64,000 nt of DNA. It comes from Calendula officinalis. Taxonomy: Eukaryota; Streptophyta; Magnoliopsida; Asterales; Asteraceae. This document shows positions 24,111 to 39,310 of this stretch, in pieces; positions within the stretch are counted from its first letter, which is position 1, and every line of letters begins with the position of its first letter. The stretch is taken from positions 11,080,446 through 11,144,445 of the forward strand of contig OY970829.1 of the NCBI GenBank assembly GCA_963853835.1, written 5' to 3'. The notes below the pieces were generated by a model. The model searched no databases, was not told the origin of the DNA, and worked only from the letters and a program-made list of their open reading frames with translations. The translations under genes and the position numbers were made by a program.

Positions 24111-26380
24111 GTGCCAAGAAACCACAAGGGGGGCACTACTGCTTCTTCTAGGAAGAAGAGAGTGTCCAAACAACCCATTTCATCACCAAGAAGTGATGAG
24201 GGTAGAACTAAAACTATTGATTTGACGGAAAGGATGGAAAACCTTAAAGCCAATGTACCTGTTAGTGAGCCCGATGATCTTGCTAGAAGGAGTGAGGGCA
24301 ATATTGAACACAAACAATTGACGGATATGATGGAAAACCTTGAAACCACTGTACAAGATTGCCTGAAATATTTAACAAATCAAGGGAGAACCATGTCCTA
24401 TATGAAGAAGCACATTAATACCATCAACAAAAGAATGAAAATGTATGAGCACGGGCTTCTTCAACAAACAAGGATCATAAGAAGGTTGAAAAAGAAGGTT
24501 GATAGTAGTGATGCTCCACCAGTTGAGCTCACTAAGGGGGAGAAGGACAACATACAAAACATGATAGATGAATCTATTGCAGCAGCAACTTCTCTCCTCA
24601 ATCTTAAAGAATCAAAAGTTAATGAAGGTCAGTTTAATGATGAAGGCCTAGAACACATGGATACTACTGATGAATATACTATTGCTCCAGTACAAGAAAA
24701 ACAACAAGAAGAAACGTCAGTAGTAACACCTACTACTGATGCTCCTATAGTAGAACAACCAGTAGTAATTCCTACTACTGATATCATAGCAGTAGTAAAT
24801 CAAGAAGAGGCAGCAAACACTACTGATGCCCTATCAGTAGTAACTCCTGAAAACACACCAGTAGTAACTGCCTTGGTTACTACTGAAGAGGAAGAACAAG
24901 AGATCCCAGAGCTAATTGAAAGAGAACGTTATGTTATCATCTCCAAACCACCAACACCTGATCAACCACTTATCATACCTGGCATTGATGATAATGTGAA
25001 TTGGTTTGAAGTAGATGAATGCACACTTCCTCCACACCCCAAAATACTATCAGAAAATGAACTTCATTTGTTTTATCCAAAGTTTGTATTTCATGGTATC
25101 CCAGATATGAAATATATTCCACCGCCACCTTCAGCTTATATTGGAAAGGGAAAGGAAATTTATGATGATGATTATCCCAACAGAGCACTAGGTCACCACA
25201 TGGTGAACAAAATTAATCATGTCAGATCTGAAAAACAATCTAGATGGAAAGTGAAACATAAGAAATACTTGAAGAATGTGGCTATGTATCAAGCTCTTGA
25301 AGAAAAGAAAAAGGCTGAAAAGGAAAGATCAAAAACTCAACAATCTCAAGAAGCTGAAATACCTGTTCAGATAGAAGCTCAACTAGCAGAATTTAAAAGA
25401 TTGAGAAAAGTAGAAGAAGAACATCTAAACTGCCTTGAAGATCTGGTAGCTGAAAGTAAAAGAACAAAAGGTGATCTACCAGATGATATATTTGAACAGA
25501 AGAAACTTGTGATTGACTTTCTCAAGTCAAAAGGGCACAGTGCAAAGACTTTTGGCAGAATGAAGATGATTACAATTATAGATAAATATTGTACTGCCAA
25601 GAAGAAAGAATTAGCTGAACAAGAAGCTGAAGAAGAAAAGAAACTAAAAGCTTTAATCCCAATAAATCCAAAGTCAATTCAAACTGGTAGTATATCAACT
25701 ACTGGTGAATCCTCAACTCCCCAAACCAAGAAAAGAAAGGTTCTTACTCAAGAACAGAGTGCTCAAAAGAAATCAAAGACAGAACAAATTATTCCTGTTC
25801 TTGAAGTACCCGTTGCTCCCCTTCAAAACAATCCAATCATCAATTGGAGAGTTATACCTAATAATGTATTAGAAATTATAAGGGAAGACAAAGTTGTTCA
25901 AAGATTTACTGGATGGTTACCATTGATTAGATCCTGTTCAAGAAGTGATGTAATCAAACTTCTGATCATTGGAAAACCAAGAATGACAAAGAAATCATGG
26001 AAAGATTCTGGAGCTGGATATTTAACAAACATGATTGATGCTGCATTTTATCCAGATAACTACCCAGAAATATTTACAATCCAGAAAATGTGTATGCTTG
26101 GAATGTACTCCCAACTGCAAATATGTACTTCTTTGAAAGATCAAGCAAGAAATGTGAGCTATATTTGTATGAAAAAGAATATCCACACTCGGAAAAGGTC
26201 ATGTATCAGATATTCACAAACACTATGATGAGACCATATGATGTTGTAATGTTCCAGAATAAATTGAACTATTTTACAAAGAAAAACAGCAAATACATCA
26301 TTGAACAAAGAAAGCAACAGAATCAAAGAACCTTAGAGAAAAGAAAGAGGGAAGAAGAAGAACAAAAGAAACTTGAGTAA
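24111..26380 (+). pseudogene. Post-pol gene B of the large Copia family, long coiled-coil-like protein, frameshifted near its end
   Basis: The frame 24111-26228 gives about 705 residues, and the true C-terminus continues in another frame to 26380 after a shift near 26090. Segments in order: basic N-terminus; a heptad-like region (MSYMKKHINTINKRMK); an acidic Thr/Val linker with TTD and VVT repeats made of ACTACTGAT and CAGTAGTAA; a conserved block (WFEVDECTLPPHPKIL, KGKEIYDDDYPNRALGHHMV); a Lys/Glu-rich helix; a SAP-like stretch (VIDFLKSKGHSAKTFGRMK); and a C-terminal block (NPIINWR, GKPRMTKKSWKDSGAGYL, MYFFERSSKKCELYL). The same order is seen in the minus-strand copy at 60571-62418. Function unknown; charge and helices suggest nucleic-acid or protein binding. 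Confidence 0.6.
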
Positions 26381-26397
26381 TTCAAAAGGAATTAACA

Positions 26398-26412
26398 AGT
26401 TTAGGGGGCGAT
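26398..26412 (+). other. Polypurine tract of the large Copia element
   Basis: AGTTTAGGGGGCGAT directly before the 3' LTR; the purine run primes plus-strand DNA synthesis. Confidence 0.75.
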
Positions 26413-27064
26413 TGTTGGAACAAATCACAGTTCAACTTATTACTGATGCTGCAGTTAGTACTGATCATGGTTACTACTGATGAAGACTATGGTTATTACT
26501 GATGGGGCAGAAACACTTAATACTGATGAGGTGATACTGGTGAAGACTATAACTAACTTACTACTGATCATGCACACATTGAAGATACTACTGATCATTA
26601 GTAGTTACTACTGACGTTGGTTTTGGACTTACTACTGATTACCAGAGTTACTACTGACGATGCATATTTACTACTGGTGATTGCAGTTACTGCTGGTACG
26701 CGTATTTGGAAGCATATCAAGTCCGAGATCTTCGAAGAGTTAGTTATAGAATGTTATTCAATGTATATCTCTTATAATTCGATGTAAATCAAGTCCTAGA
26801 ATAACTAGGGTAAATAGTTAGGCTTCAAGGACTGCTATAAGTAGTTCCTTACGAATTGTAAACGTACGTGTGTATTGTTAATCAATAATATACATTGAAG
26901 CTTTTTGTGAATCACTGTGTTCTTAATATTATTGTTCATTGTTCGTTCAATATACAGTATTCTATTGTTCTTAAGATATTAATACAAGTGTTAATCCGCT
27001 GTAACTTCTTGTTATTAGTAGATCTGAGTTGACAATAATTTGTTTTAGTTATTCGATCCTGACA
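26413..27064 (+). repeat. 3' LTR of the large Copia element
   Basis: 652 bp, the same length as the 5' LTR, with about ten single-base differences counted by eye. Followed by the duplication GAGTG. Confidence 0.95.

Positions 27065-28358
<1,294 letters not shown>

Positions 28359-28441
<83 letters not shown>
28359..28441. repeat. (TA)n microsatellite
   Basis: Uninterrupted TA tract between two TIR elements. Confidence 0.97.
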
Positions 28442-30922
<2,481 letters not shown>

Positions 30923-30925
<3 letters not shown>

Positions 30926-31760
30926 CATCTGATTCAAAATAAGTGATACATTTTTCATTTCTGGCCGTTTCAAAATAAGTGATATCAGGGGTGGTACCAA
31001 GGGGTGGAGATGCCCACCCCAAAATTTTTCCGATTAGTATAAATTTTTTAGGGGTCGGTTCATTTTTTGGTTTGGTTCTTCTAAATATACATACTATATG
31101 AGCGATAACTAATACACTTCATATAAGAGCTCAGTGGCTAACGCATGTATCTTAAAACATATAACATTTAGTTTAAATATCTTCCATATGCATATATTGT
31201 TTTTAAAATCTTTTTTTTCTTTCCCGTTTTAACGTTTATTTTACTCTATTTCCTATTAAAATTTTCTTTTCTTTTTTGATTCATTTTCCCTAGGTTTATT
31301 GGTTTAAAAATATGATGCTCGAATTAACTAACACGTGAATTTTGATTTTGACTAATTTAGTTTAGGTTTAGACTTTCTTCAAACTAAAACTGATTTGATT
31401 TGGTTTACGATATGACTTTAAATAAAACCCCACTCAAAGAACCTGACTTGCACTCCAAAATTTTGCCCACCTTTAAAAATTTGTCTGGTACCGCCACTGA
31501 GTGATATACCCTGATAATTACCTTATTAGGTAAAAAGTAGTGAGACATACACCCACTAATTATGTCATTAGATACAGTACAATGACTCATTTATCATTCT
31601 TTTTTACTTTTAAATATCATTAACCTCACTTTATTCAGAAGGTATATATGAGACTCATCCCCACTAACTATCAATTTAATCTAATCTAACCCCTATCATG
31701 GTCTTTTGCTTTAAAAACCGTGAAACCAACAATGTATCACTTAATTTGAATCGGGTGAAG
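30923..31760. mobile_element. Stowaway-like MITE, interrupted by a hAT-like insertion
   Basis: The left end (CATCTGATTCAAAATAAGTG) and the reverse complement of the right end (CTTCACCCGATTCAAATTAA) share the GATTCAAAxTAAGTGATAC core. TA lies at both outer edges. The hAT-like element 30986-31499 splits it. Confidence 0.7.
30986..31499. mobile_element. hAT-like MITE with perfect 8-bp target duplication AGTGATAT
   Basis: The left end CAGGGGTGGTACCA and right end (reverse complement CAGTGGCGGTACCA) match at 12 of 14. The flanks 30978-30985 and 31500-31507 are identical. The ends resemble those of the element at 9878-11431. 514 bp, non-coding. Confidence 0.85.
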
Positions 31761-31762
31761 TA

Positions 31763-32947
31763 TATAATTATAGTGTATATACAAAACTATCGTCTTAAAC
31801 ACATCTTAGGAAACACTATGAAATCGCCATGACTTTTAAATATTTAGGCCTGATTATGTCGTCACATTACGCCTCACATTATTTGGAATATTTGACATGT
31901 ATCTTTTGTATATTCATTCTCCTTATGATCTTCAGTTATTTGCCATATTCATAATCTTGTTAGACACAACATTACGCTGATGCTTTAAATCTTTAAATCA
32001 TTTCCCTTTTAGTTATATTATTGTACTTGTTTCTCTATTTAATTAAAAAAAATGACAATCAACATAGTCCCAATATTTATTCGTGATCGAACTCTAGAAA
32101 CTATTAAGAAAATGTTGATCTTACCGAAAAGTTCAACTAATGGTTCTATAAACAAAGTTGGTTGCAACTTTTGTTCGATCAACTTAGATAGATAAATACT
32201 TTAGTTTTCAAAATGTTTAAGCTTTGTTATTTATGTTATTCAAATTTAGCCGACCAAGCTTTAGATAAGTAATTACGGCCGACTATAAATATAAGCATAA
32301 CAAATACGTATTTGTTAGTAACTTTTGTTGTTTTCTCATTGTCAAGTAATGAATTAGTAAAAGTAAGTACAAAATATATTTTATTATTCTTAACTTGGTT
32401 AATCAGACAGTTAAAGATACAACATGATACCCTTAACTTGTAAAATTTGTCAATTTAGTACCTAGCAGATCACGTTTTCTTAATTGATTTAATTCACTTA
32501 TCACTTTTGCGAATTCAAAAAATATAAGTTCAATCTCAATAAGTTCATGTTAATCTCAATAAGTTCATGTTATCGATACTATATTAAAGTATATTTTTCC
32601 AGTTCAAGGTATCATGTTCCACTTTCAAAATGGAAACTGCCAATGAGTTCATGATATTAAAATATATTTTGGATTAAAAGTAATGATAAGTTCCGGCTGC
32701 AACATGCAAATTTCGAAGAAAGAATAAGTAAACGGTAAAACATACTTGTCCATGATCACCTACTTTGAATTAATTAATTAATTAATGAAGAATACTACTT
32801 GCCATTTAATCAAATTGTGAAGTCAATGACACAATCCTGCTGTCATCAAGAAGCATTCAATTTTAGATATATCTAGTTAGTTAATTAGTTGGTTTTTCTA
32901 TTTCTGTTTCCACAATTTCTCTCCCATTTCATGTTTAGCAATCACAA
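31763..32947. other. Upstream region of receptor kinase gene 2
   Basis: AT-rich with no gene seen. Probable promoter and 5' untranslated region. A short tandem duplication (AATCTCAATAAGTTCATGTT, twice) lies at about 32530-32572. Confidence 0.4.
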
Positions 32948-35900
32948 ATGGCTGCAAAAGTCCCGCAATTACTTCTCATACTATTCATACAATTTCTGTC
33001 AGCAACAGCCCAAAACGATGATTGTAAGTTCATCGATTTTAATTCCAGTTTTGTAATCATATGAGAACTCAAACTATCAAATACATACAGTTTGATATCA
33101 AAAAATTATTCTGTAAAATTGAACTTCTGCGACCAAAATTGGAGAAAAAAAGTGATTTATTAGTGCGTTTTTTTATACTTTTTCACGCTTCTGTTAGCAA
33201 ATTAATGGCGGATAATTTAAATTTTGAATTTGATTTATGCAGATACGTATATGCGAGCTTTGAAGGATGCTTGGGAAAATACACCACCAAATTGGGAAGA
33301 TAGCTCTGATCCTTGTAGCGGTTGGGATGGAATTAGGTGCACAAACTCACGTGTTACCTCCATGTGAGTCCTTCAATTTCCGCCATTAATATTCATTTTT
33401 AAGCTTCGGTTTCATCTGATAAGTTTGGGTTTTATTTGAAAATTCAGAACTTTGGCGAGCATGAATTTGAAGGGTGCGTTGACTGGAGATATTGGGCAGT
33501 TGACCGAATTGGAAATTCTGTGAGATTTTCGTTAAATTAGTTAACTGAATTTCGTATTCTGTAGGTATTTTATGATCAGATTTTTTATGGTTCTGTTTTT
33601 GACTTTTGTTGACTTTTTGTGTGTGTAGAGATTTATCTTACAATGAAGGTTTGACCGGGTCTCTTACTCCAGCAATTGGGAATTTGAAGAAATTAAAAAA
33701 CTTGTGAGTAGTTTTTACATTTTTATAATTGTTAAAGTAGTTTGATTGAAATTCTCTTGAAATGATTTTTAATTTGTCTTGTTTTTTAGAATTCTGGTTA
33801 ATTGCGGTTTCAGTGGTCCACTTCCGGATGCCCTTGGAAATCTTGAAAATCTCATCTATATGTGAGTACATATGTTCTTCCAATTCATATGGTAAATTAT
33901 ATCCCAAAAGGGTCAAAATGGGATAATAAAAAATAGTTTAGAAGAAAAAGGCCAAATGGGTTGGACATGTGATGTAAAGTCAAGAACGAGAAAACAGATT
34001 GATTCTATTGATTTTAAGAATACTCAAAATAATCTAATCCAAAAACCACGTTGATTCAAAGAATACTGAGGATTTAGTCTTCAAAATTTGTTCAACATAA
34101 GAACACAAATTTTGAAAGAAAATTCAACTTTCATACAATTATCAACTCAACTTTCCAGAGTCTTAAACAAACCCTAAATAAGGCCTAGAATTTCAAATGT
34201 GCCAAAAAAGACAAATGCGCTGAAAACTATGTCAAAAACAAAGTCAAAAAATTAAATAAAAAAAACTTTGAATGCAAATAACTCCAAAGTACAGTATTTT
34301 TGGACCCTAAAGTTCCGTAAATTTGAGTAGTAATTTTGCAATAATTCAAGAATCTTGATTTTGTAGGTCCCTAAATTCGAATGGTTTCACAGGAAGCATT
34401 CCAGCTTCTATTGGTAAAATCAAAAATCTTTACTGGTTGGATTTAGCTGATAACAGACTCTCTGGAACTATACCCGTTTCTCGCGGGACCACTCCTGGTC
34501 TCGATATGTTAATTCATGCAAAACATTTGTATGTCTATTATTCATATTTATTTATTTATATATATTTTTTCTTATATCTAATCACTAGTCCTGGCTAACT
34601 TATGTTTGTATTTTCAGCCATTTTGGACAGAACATGCTCACGGATGAAATCCCACAACGACTCTTTCACTCAAACATGAGTCTAATTCATCTGTATGTCT
34701 CAATATTAAAAAAATTAAAATTAGAAAAAAATCTTCCCTAAAACATAAATGATCTCAAGAAGTTACCTTACTTTTTTGCTTCATTTTGTTTGAGCAGTTT
34801 ACTTGAAAACAACCGGTTTACAGGCTCCATTCCTCCAACTCTAGGGCTTGTAAAATCGCTAGAAGTCGTGTGAGTACGCCTATGATTATTGATAACATAT
34901 AAACCCTCAAATTTTGGTGAGAACAGTAAGGATAATTCTCAACCAATCATTTAAGAAATTTTGAATCATTATCAAAAAAAATGTATCCTCCTAAAGATCC
35001 AAATTTTCTGATAATTATCTAATATTTCTTACACAATTAGTTGAGAATTGTCCACGCAGTTATCGTCAATTTTTAAGTTCTCTTAACCTTTGTAAACCTT
35101 GACTAAAAGTTTTATTTTTTAATTTTAATTACGTTTTCATGTGATGCCAGCCGTCTTGATAGGAACTTTTTGAGCGGGGATGTCCCAACAAACATCAACA
35201 ACCTTACACGTGTTTTTGAATTGTAAGTACCCAAAAAAAAAAAAAAAAAAACTTATTTTTGGTGTGTTGGATTTTTGTTTATGTTCTGATAAAGTTGGTT
35301 ATAGATTCATGTCAAACAATCAACTCACTGGCCCTGTTCCCGATCTAACTGGTTTAAATGTCCTCAACTACTTGTAAGTATTAGCATTTTAATCATATAG
35401 TATTAACCGCTAATTAATCTTGATTATTTAACTAATTCTTGTTTTACGAATGTCGTTACAGGGATTTGAGCAACAATACGTTTGACCAGTCAATCGTCCC
35501 TTCTTGGTTTTCAACTTTACAATCTTTGACCACACTGTAAATCCTTCTAACCATCTTCATTTTTTTTAATCCTTTTTTGAATTTTATTATTTAATTATCT
35601 ACCTTTTTTTGTGGTGTGACAGAAAAATGAATAGTACAAGCCTTGTAGGAGAGCTGCCTGCTGACCTTTTTAGCATCCCTCAATTACAGAATGTGTGAGT
35701 TGTAATTTTGTTAGTTTTTATGGTTATTTTATTTTGCTGAAAAAACTTATGATTTAAAACCGCTTTTTTTTTTTTTTTTTTGTCAGTGATTTAAGTAACA
35801 ACGGACTAAATGGCACCTTGAATATCGGCACTACTCATAGCAACCAACTACAACAAATCAATTTGCAGAATAATCAAATTGGCGACTTCACTCAAAGGAG

Positions 35901-38900
35901 TCAAGATAGTATTGAAATAATGTAAGTTTTATCATTACAATGCCATTTTTTAAATAGAAAAGGAGGTTTGACTCTTGTAAACACATTAATAGAGATGAAA
36001 ATTTCGACCTAGGGTTATGTTCTATCTCTAATGGTCAGATCGGGTAGAACAAAAAAATTGGTTGAAAAAGAATGTGTTGGACTAGTTGAAACTTGTCCAA
36101 AGTATATTTTTAATGCAAAAAACCCCCTAAATCAATTTATTCATATAATTAGATTATTACTAATATAATATAATATAAATATTTGTAATCATATATACAC
36201 TAATTATTCTTGTATGCAGACTTGTAGGTAATCCAATATGTACCGAATCGGGTGTAACAGATAAATTTTGCTCTCTTCCCAACACAACAACCACTTCATA
36301 TTTAACACCATCCAACAACTGTGCACCCGCACAATGTAATTCGGGCCAAGTTTCAAGCCCGAATTGTAAATGTTCATTTCCATACACTGGGAACCTTTTC
36401 TTCAGAGCTCCTTCTTTTTCTGATCTTGGAAATTCGACAGTTTATGAATCTCTCCGTAATTCCATGATGGTTTCTTTTCGGTTGTCTCAACTCCCGGTTG
36501 ACTCGGTTTCACTTAGCAATCCTACCAAAAATTTGGATGATTACCTTGTGATTAATCTACAAGTTTTTCCATCCGGGGATGAGAGGTTTAATAGGACGGG
36601 GATTTTAGGCCTTGGGTTCTCGTTTAGTAATCAAACTTTTAAGCCTCCCATAGCTTTCGGGACATACTTTTTCATTGGTGAAAACTACGACTTCTTGCAA
36701 GGTAATTGATCTTTTTATATTTACTTTTACGAGATGTATTTAATGCAGTTCTTATTTTATGTAGTCTCAAGGAAAAAATCACAATCATTTATTAGTAATA
36801 ATTAACGGTCAAGATTAATCACATATTTTATACATGGAAGGGTATTTTGGTCATTTGACACTCAAATAAATTATTATTTTTTATATTTTATTTATTTTTC
36901 GTTATAAAAGAAAAAATCATGAAATTATCACATGTGATTGTAATGTAATTGTACAAAAACATGACATGTGATCAAGTATACAATCACATGTGATTATATA
37001 AAAACATCGCATGTGATTAACGAAAAAAGTAATAATAATAAAAAAAAAATTATGTGGGTGTCATATAACCAAAATATTCTTCTATGTATAAAATATATAA
37101 TTAATCTTGACCATTAATTATTATTGATCATTGATTGAGATTTGCCCTTTGATACTATAAGAAAATTAAGGACCGCATCAGTTCTCATTATTTTATATAT
37201 GTAAGATAGCATGTAACTGATTATTGTGACTTAAAACTGTATTTTGGTATGATCTTATAGGATCATCAGGGGGAGGACACAAGTCATCCAACACTGGAGT
37301 TGTAATAGGGGCGGTTGTTGGTGGTTGTGTACTTGTGGTATTATTAGTACTTGCGGGATTGTATGCTTTTCGTCAAAAAGGGCGAGCTGAAAGAGCAACT
37401 CATGAGAGCAGTCCTTTTGGTATAATTTCTCACCATCCATTAACTTAATTGTTTTTTATTACATTTTGAGTATATTTTTAGACTTTTGTTATGCTTTTTG
37501 TGTAATATTTGTAGCATTGTGGGATGAAAACAATGGAAGCGGAGCCGTCCCTCAGTTGAAAGGAGCAAAAGCTTTCTCTTATGAGGAGCTTAATAGATGC
37601 ACAAATAACTTTTCAGAAACAAACAATATTGGAACCGGTGGATATGGAATGGTAAGTGTGTGCTACTGTGTAGCACGAGGTAGCCCGTGAAACCACTCAA
37701 AATTTTCTTTTCTAAATAGTGTTAAAAAAAATTAAAATATTTTATTAGTGTATATGTGATACCCATACGAAAAAATGTGCAACTAGTGATACCTCTCAGT
37801 TTTTTTTCTTGGGTCCGCCATGCAAATTGCATGTGTGCATGGCAAAACTGGAGGTTTTTGTTCATTTTTTTTTATAAAAGAGTAATAAGACATATTTGTG
37901 TAGGTATATAGAGGAAGTCTACCAAATGGGCAGTTAATTGCAATCAAAAGAGCTAAACAAGGATCGACACAGGGTGGACTCGAGTTCAAAACAGAAATCG
38001 AGCTTCTTTCAAGAGTTCATCACAAGAATCTTGTGAGTTTGGTAGGTTTTTGTTTCGATCAAGGCGAACAAATGTTAGTCTATGAGTATATTGTCAATGG
38101 TACAGTCAAAGACAGTCTTTCAGGTAACTTTTGTTCTTTTCCCTTTATAAATCCATCATTATCTATTCTTTTGAAATTGAATAATGATGATCAACGGTCA
38201 TGATGCATCCAGGGAGATCTGGAATCAGATTGGATTGGATGAGAAGACTTCGAATAGCATTGGGAGCTGCGAAAGGGTTACAGTATTTGCATGATCTTGC
38301 TGATCCTCCAATTATACATAGAGATGTTAAAACGAATAACATCTTACTTGATGAACGTTTAGTTGCAAAGGTGGCTGATTTTGGTCTCTCAAAATCATTA
38401 GGTGATGCTAATAGGACTCATGTTACCACTCAAGTTAAAGGGACAATGGTCAGTAATTTCTTTACATGTTTTATATACTTTACATGATTTAAAAGTTTTA
38501 TATGTTCTACCTCAACCTTTTAAATTATAGGTTTACATGTTTTCCATACTTTATATGAATCTGCATACTCATGATACCATTTATTTTTTATTTTTTATTT
38601 TTTTTCATCACTCACTTTTGTTAAACGTATTTCGGGAAGCGGCGTAGAGGTATGAGTGTCTACATCTCACATCCCTCATACCTCGCATTTGGCGGGATTG
38701 TGTATCATTTTTTTTTGTCTTTAACTTAAATAACTAATTAGTATACAATATTAAGATGGGTCTAAATTCCAACTCTATTAACTTATAGTGCCATTTTGTG
38801 AGTAATTTGACTAAAAAATGTATCCCATTTGATTTGATGCAGGGCTATATGGACCCTGAGTACTACATGACACAACAATTAACAGAAAAGAGTGATGTTT

Positions 38901-39310
38901 ACAGCTTCGGGGTCGTGCTTTTGGAGCTAATAACCGCAAGAAATCCAATCGAAAAAGGGAAGTACATTGTGAGAGAAGTTAAACAAGCAATGGACAAAAG
39001 TAAAGAGCTATACGGTCTCCACGAGGTCCTTGACCCGACAATTGGTTTGACTAGTCAACTAAAAGGTTTGGAAAGATTTGTAGATGTGGCGTTGAGGTGT
39101 GTTGAAGAAACCGGGGATAAAAGACCAACAATGAGTGATGTTGTGAAAGAGATAGAGAGCATTATGGAACTCGCGGGTTTTAACCCGAATGCTGACTCAG
39201 CATCAAATTCAGCGGGCTATGATTCAAAAGGATATGAGCATCCTTATACTAATGATAGTCTTTTTGCTTATAGTGGTGACAAATTTTCTGCTAAGTTAGA
39301 TCCCAAGTAG
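32948..39310 (+). CDS. LRR receptor-like Ser/Thr kinase, HPCA1/At5g49770 type (tandem copy 2), 19 exons
   Basis: Same receptor type as copy 1 and the best-preserved of the three. Exons: 32948-33023, 33243-33363, 33448-33519, 33629-33703, 33790-33861, 34367-34528, 34618-34692, 34798-34869, 35151-35222, 35305-35373, 35462-35536, 35623-35694, 35787-35921, 36220-36701, 37261-37419, 37515-37651, 37904-38123, 38213-38448, 38843-39310. The sum is 949 codons plus TAG. Exons 1-18 have exactly the lengths of copy 1. N-cap DPCSGWDGIRC-like sequence, LRRs, ectodomain Cys pairs C-x4-C and CKC, and a GAVVGGCVLVVLLVLAGLYAF transmembrane helix. The kinase is canonical: GTGGYG at 636-641, Lys657, HRD Asp753, DFG Asp771. 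The C-terminus has the same HPYTNDSLFAYSG tail style as copy 1. Introns 8 and 14 carry MITEs. Confidence 0.93.
34911..35086. mobile_element. GTGAGGACT-family MITE in intron 8 of gene 2
   Basis: Left GGTGAGAACAGTAAGGATAA followed by TTCTCAACCAATCATTTAA. The right side carries the inverse, AATTAGTTGAGAATTGTCC. The order and wording parallel the element in intron 12 of gene 3 (53955-54171). Ends are worn. Confidence 0.6.
36745..37176. mobile_element. Long inverted-repeat MITE in intron 14 of gene 2
   Basis: Arms of roughly 110-130 bp (36745-36863 and about 37045-37176) pair as imperfect reverse complements, including AACGGTCAAGATTAATCA and ATTTTATACATGGAAG. The centre has CACATGTGATT repeats. 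Non-coding; transcripts could fold into a long hairpin. Confidence 0.65.

Larger units (their letters stand above)
15603..27064 (+). mobile_element. Full-length Copia LTR retrotransposon with post-pol genes (11.46 kb)
   Basis: Bounded by two 652-bp LTRs (TGTTGG...CTGACA) and the 5-bp duplication GAGTG at 15598-15602 and 27065-27069. Order: LTR, initiator-Met primer site, gag with two CCHC knuckles, protease, integrase, reverse transcriptase, RNase H, a motif-rich leader, two extra genes, polypurine tract, LTR. The integrase-before-RT order makes it Copia. Large size, long gag and genes after pol recall the SIRE/Maximus lineage, an assignment by layout only. About ten LTR-LTR differences suggest a fairly recent insertion, yet gag-pol and the extra genes carry at least five frameshifts or stops. 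Confidence 0.95.

Noticed and set aside
23889..24349. Open frames on both strands between post-pol genes A and B
   Set aside because: They arise where the A-to-B coding frame has been lost by indels; the diverged copy shows which frame carries the protein.
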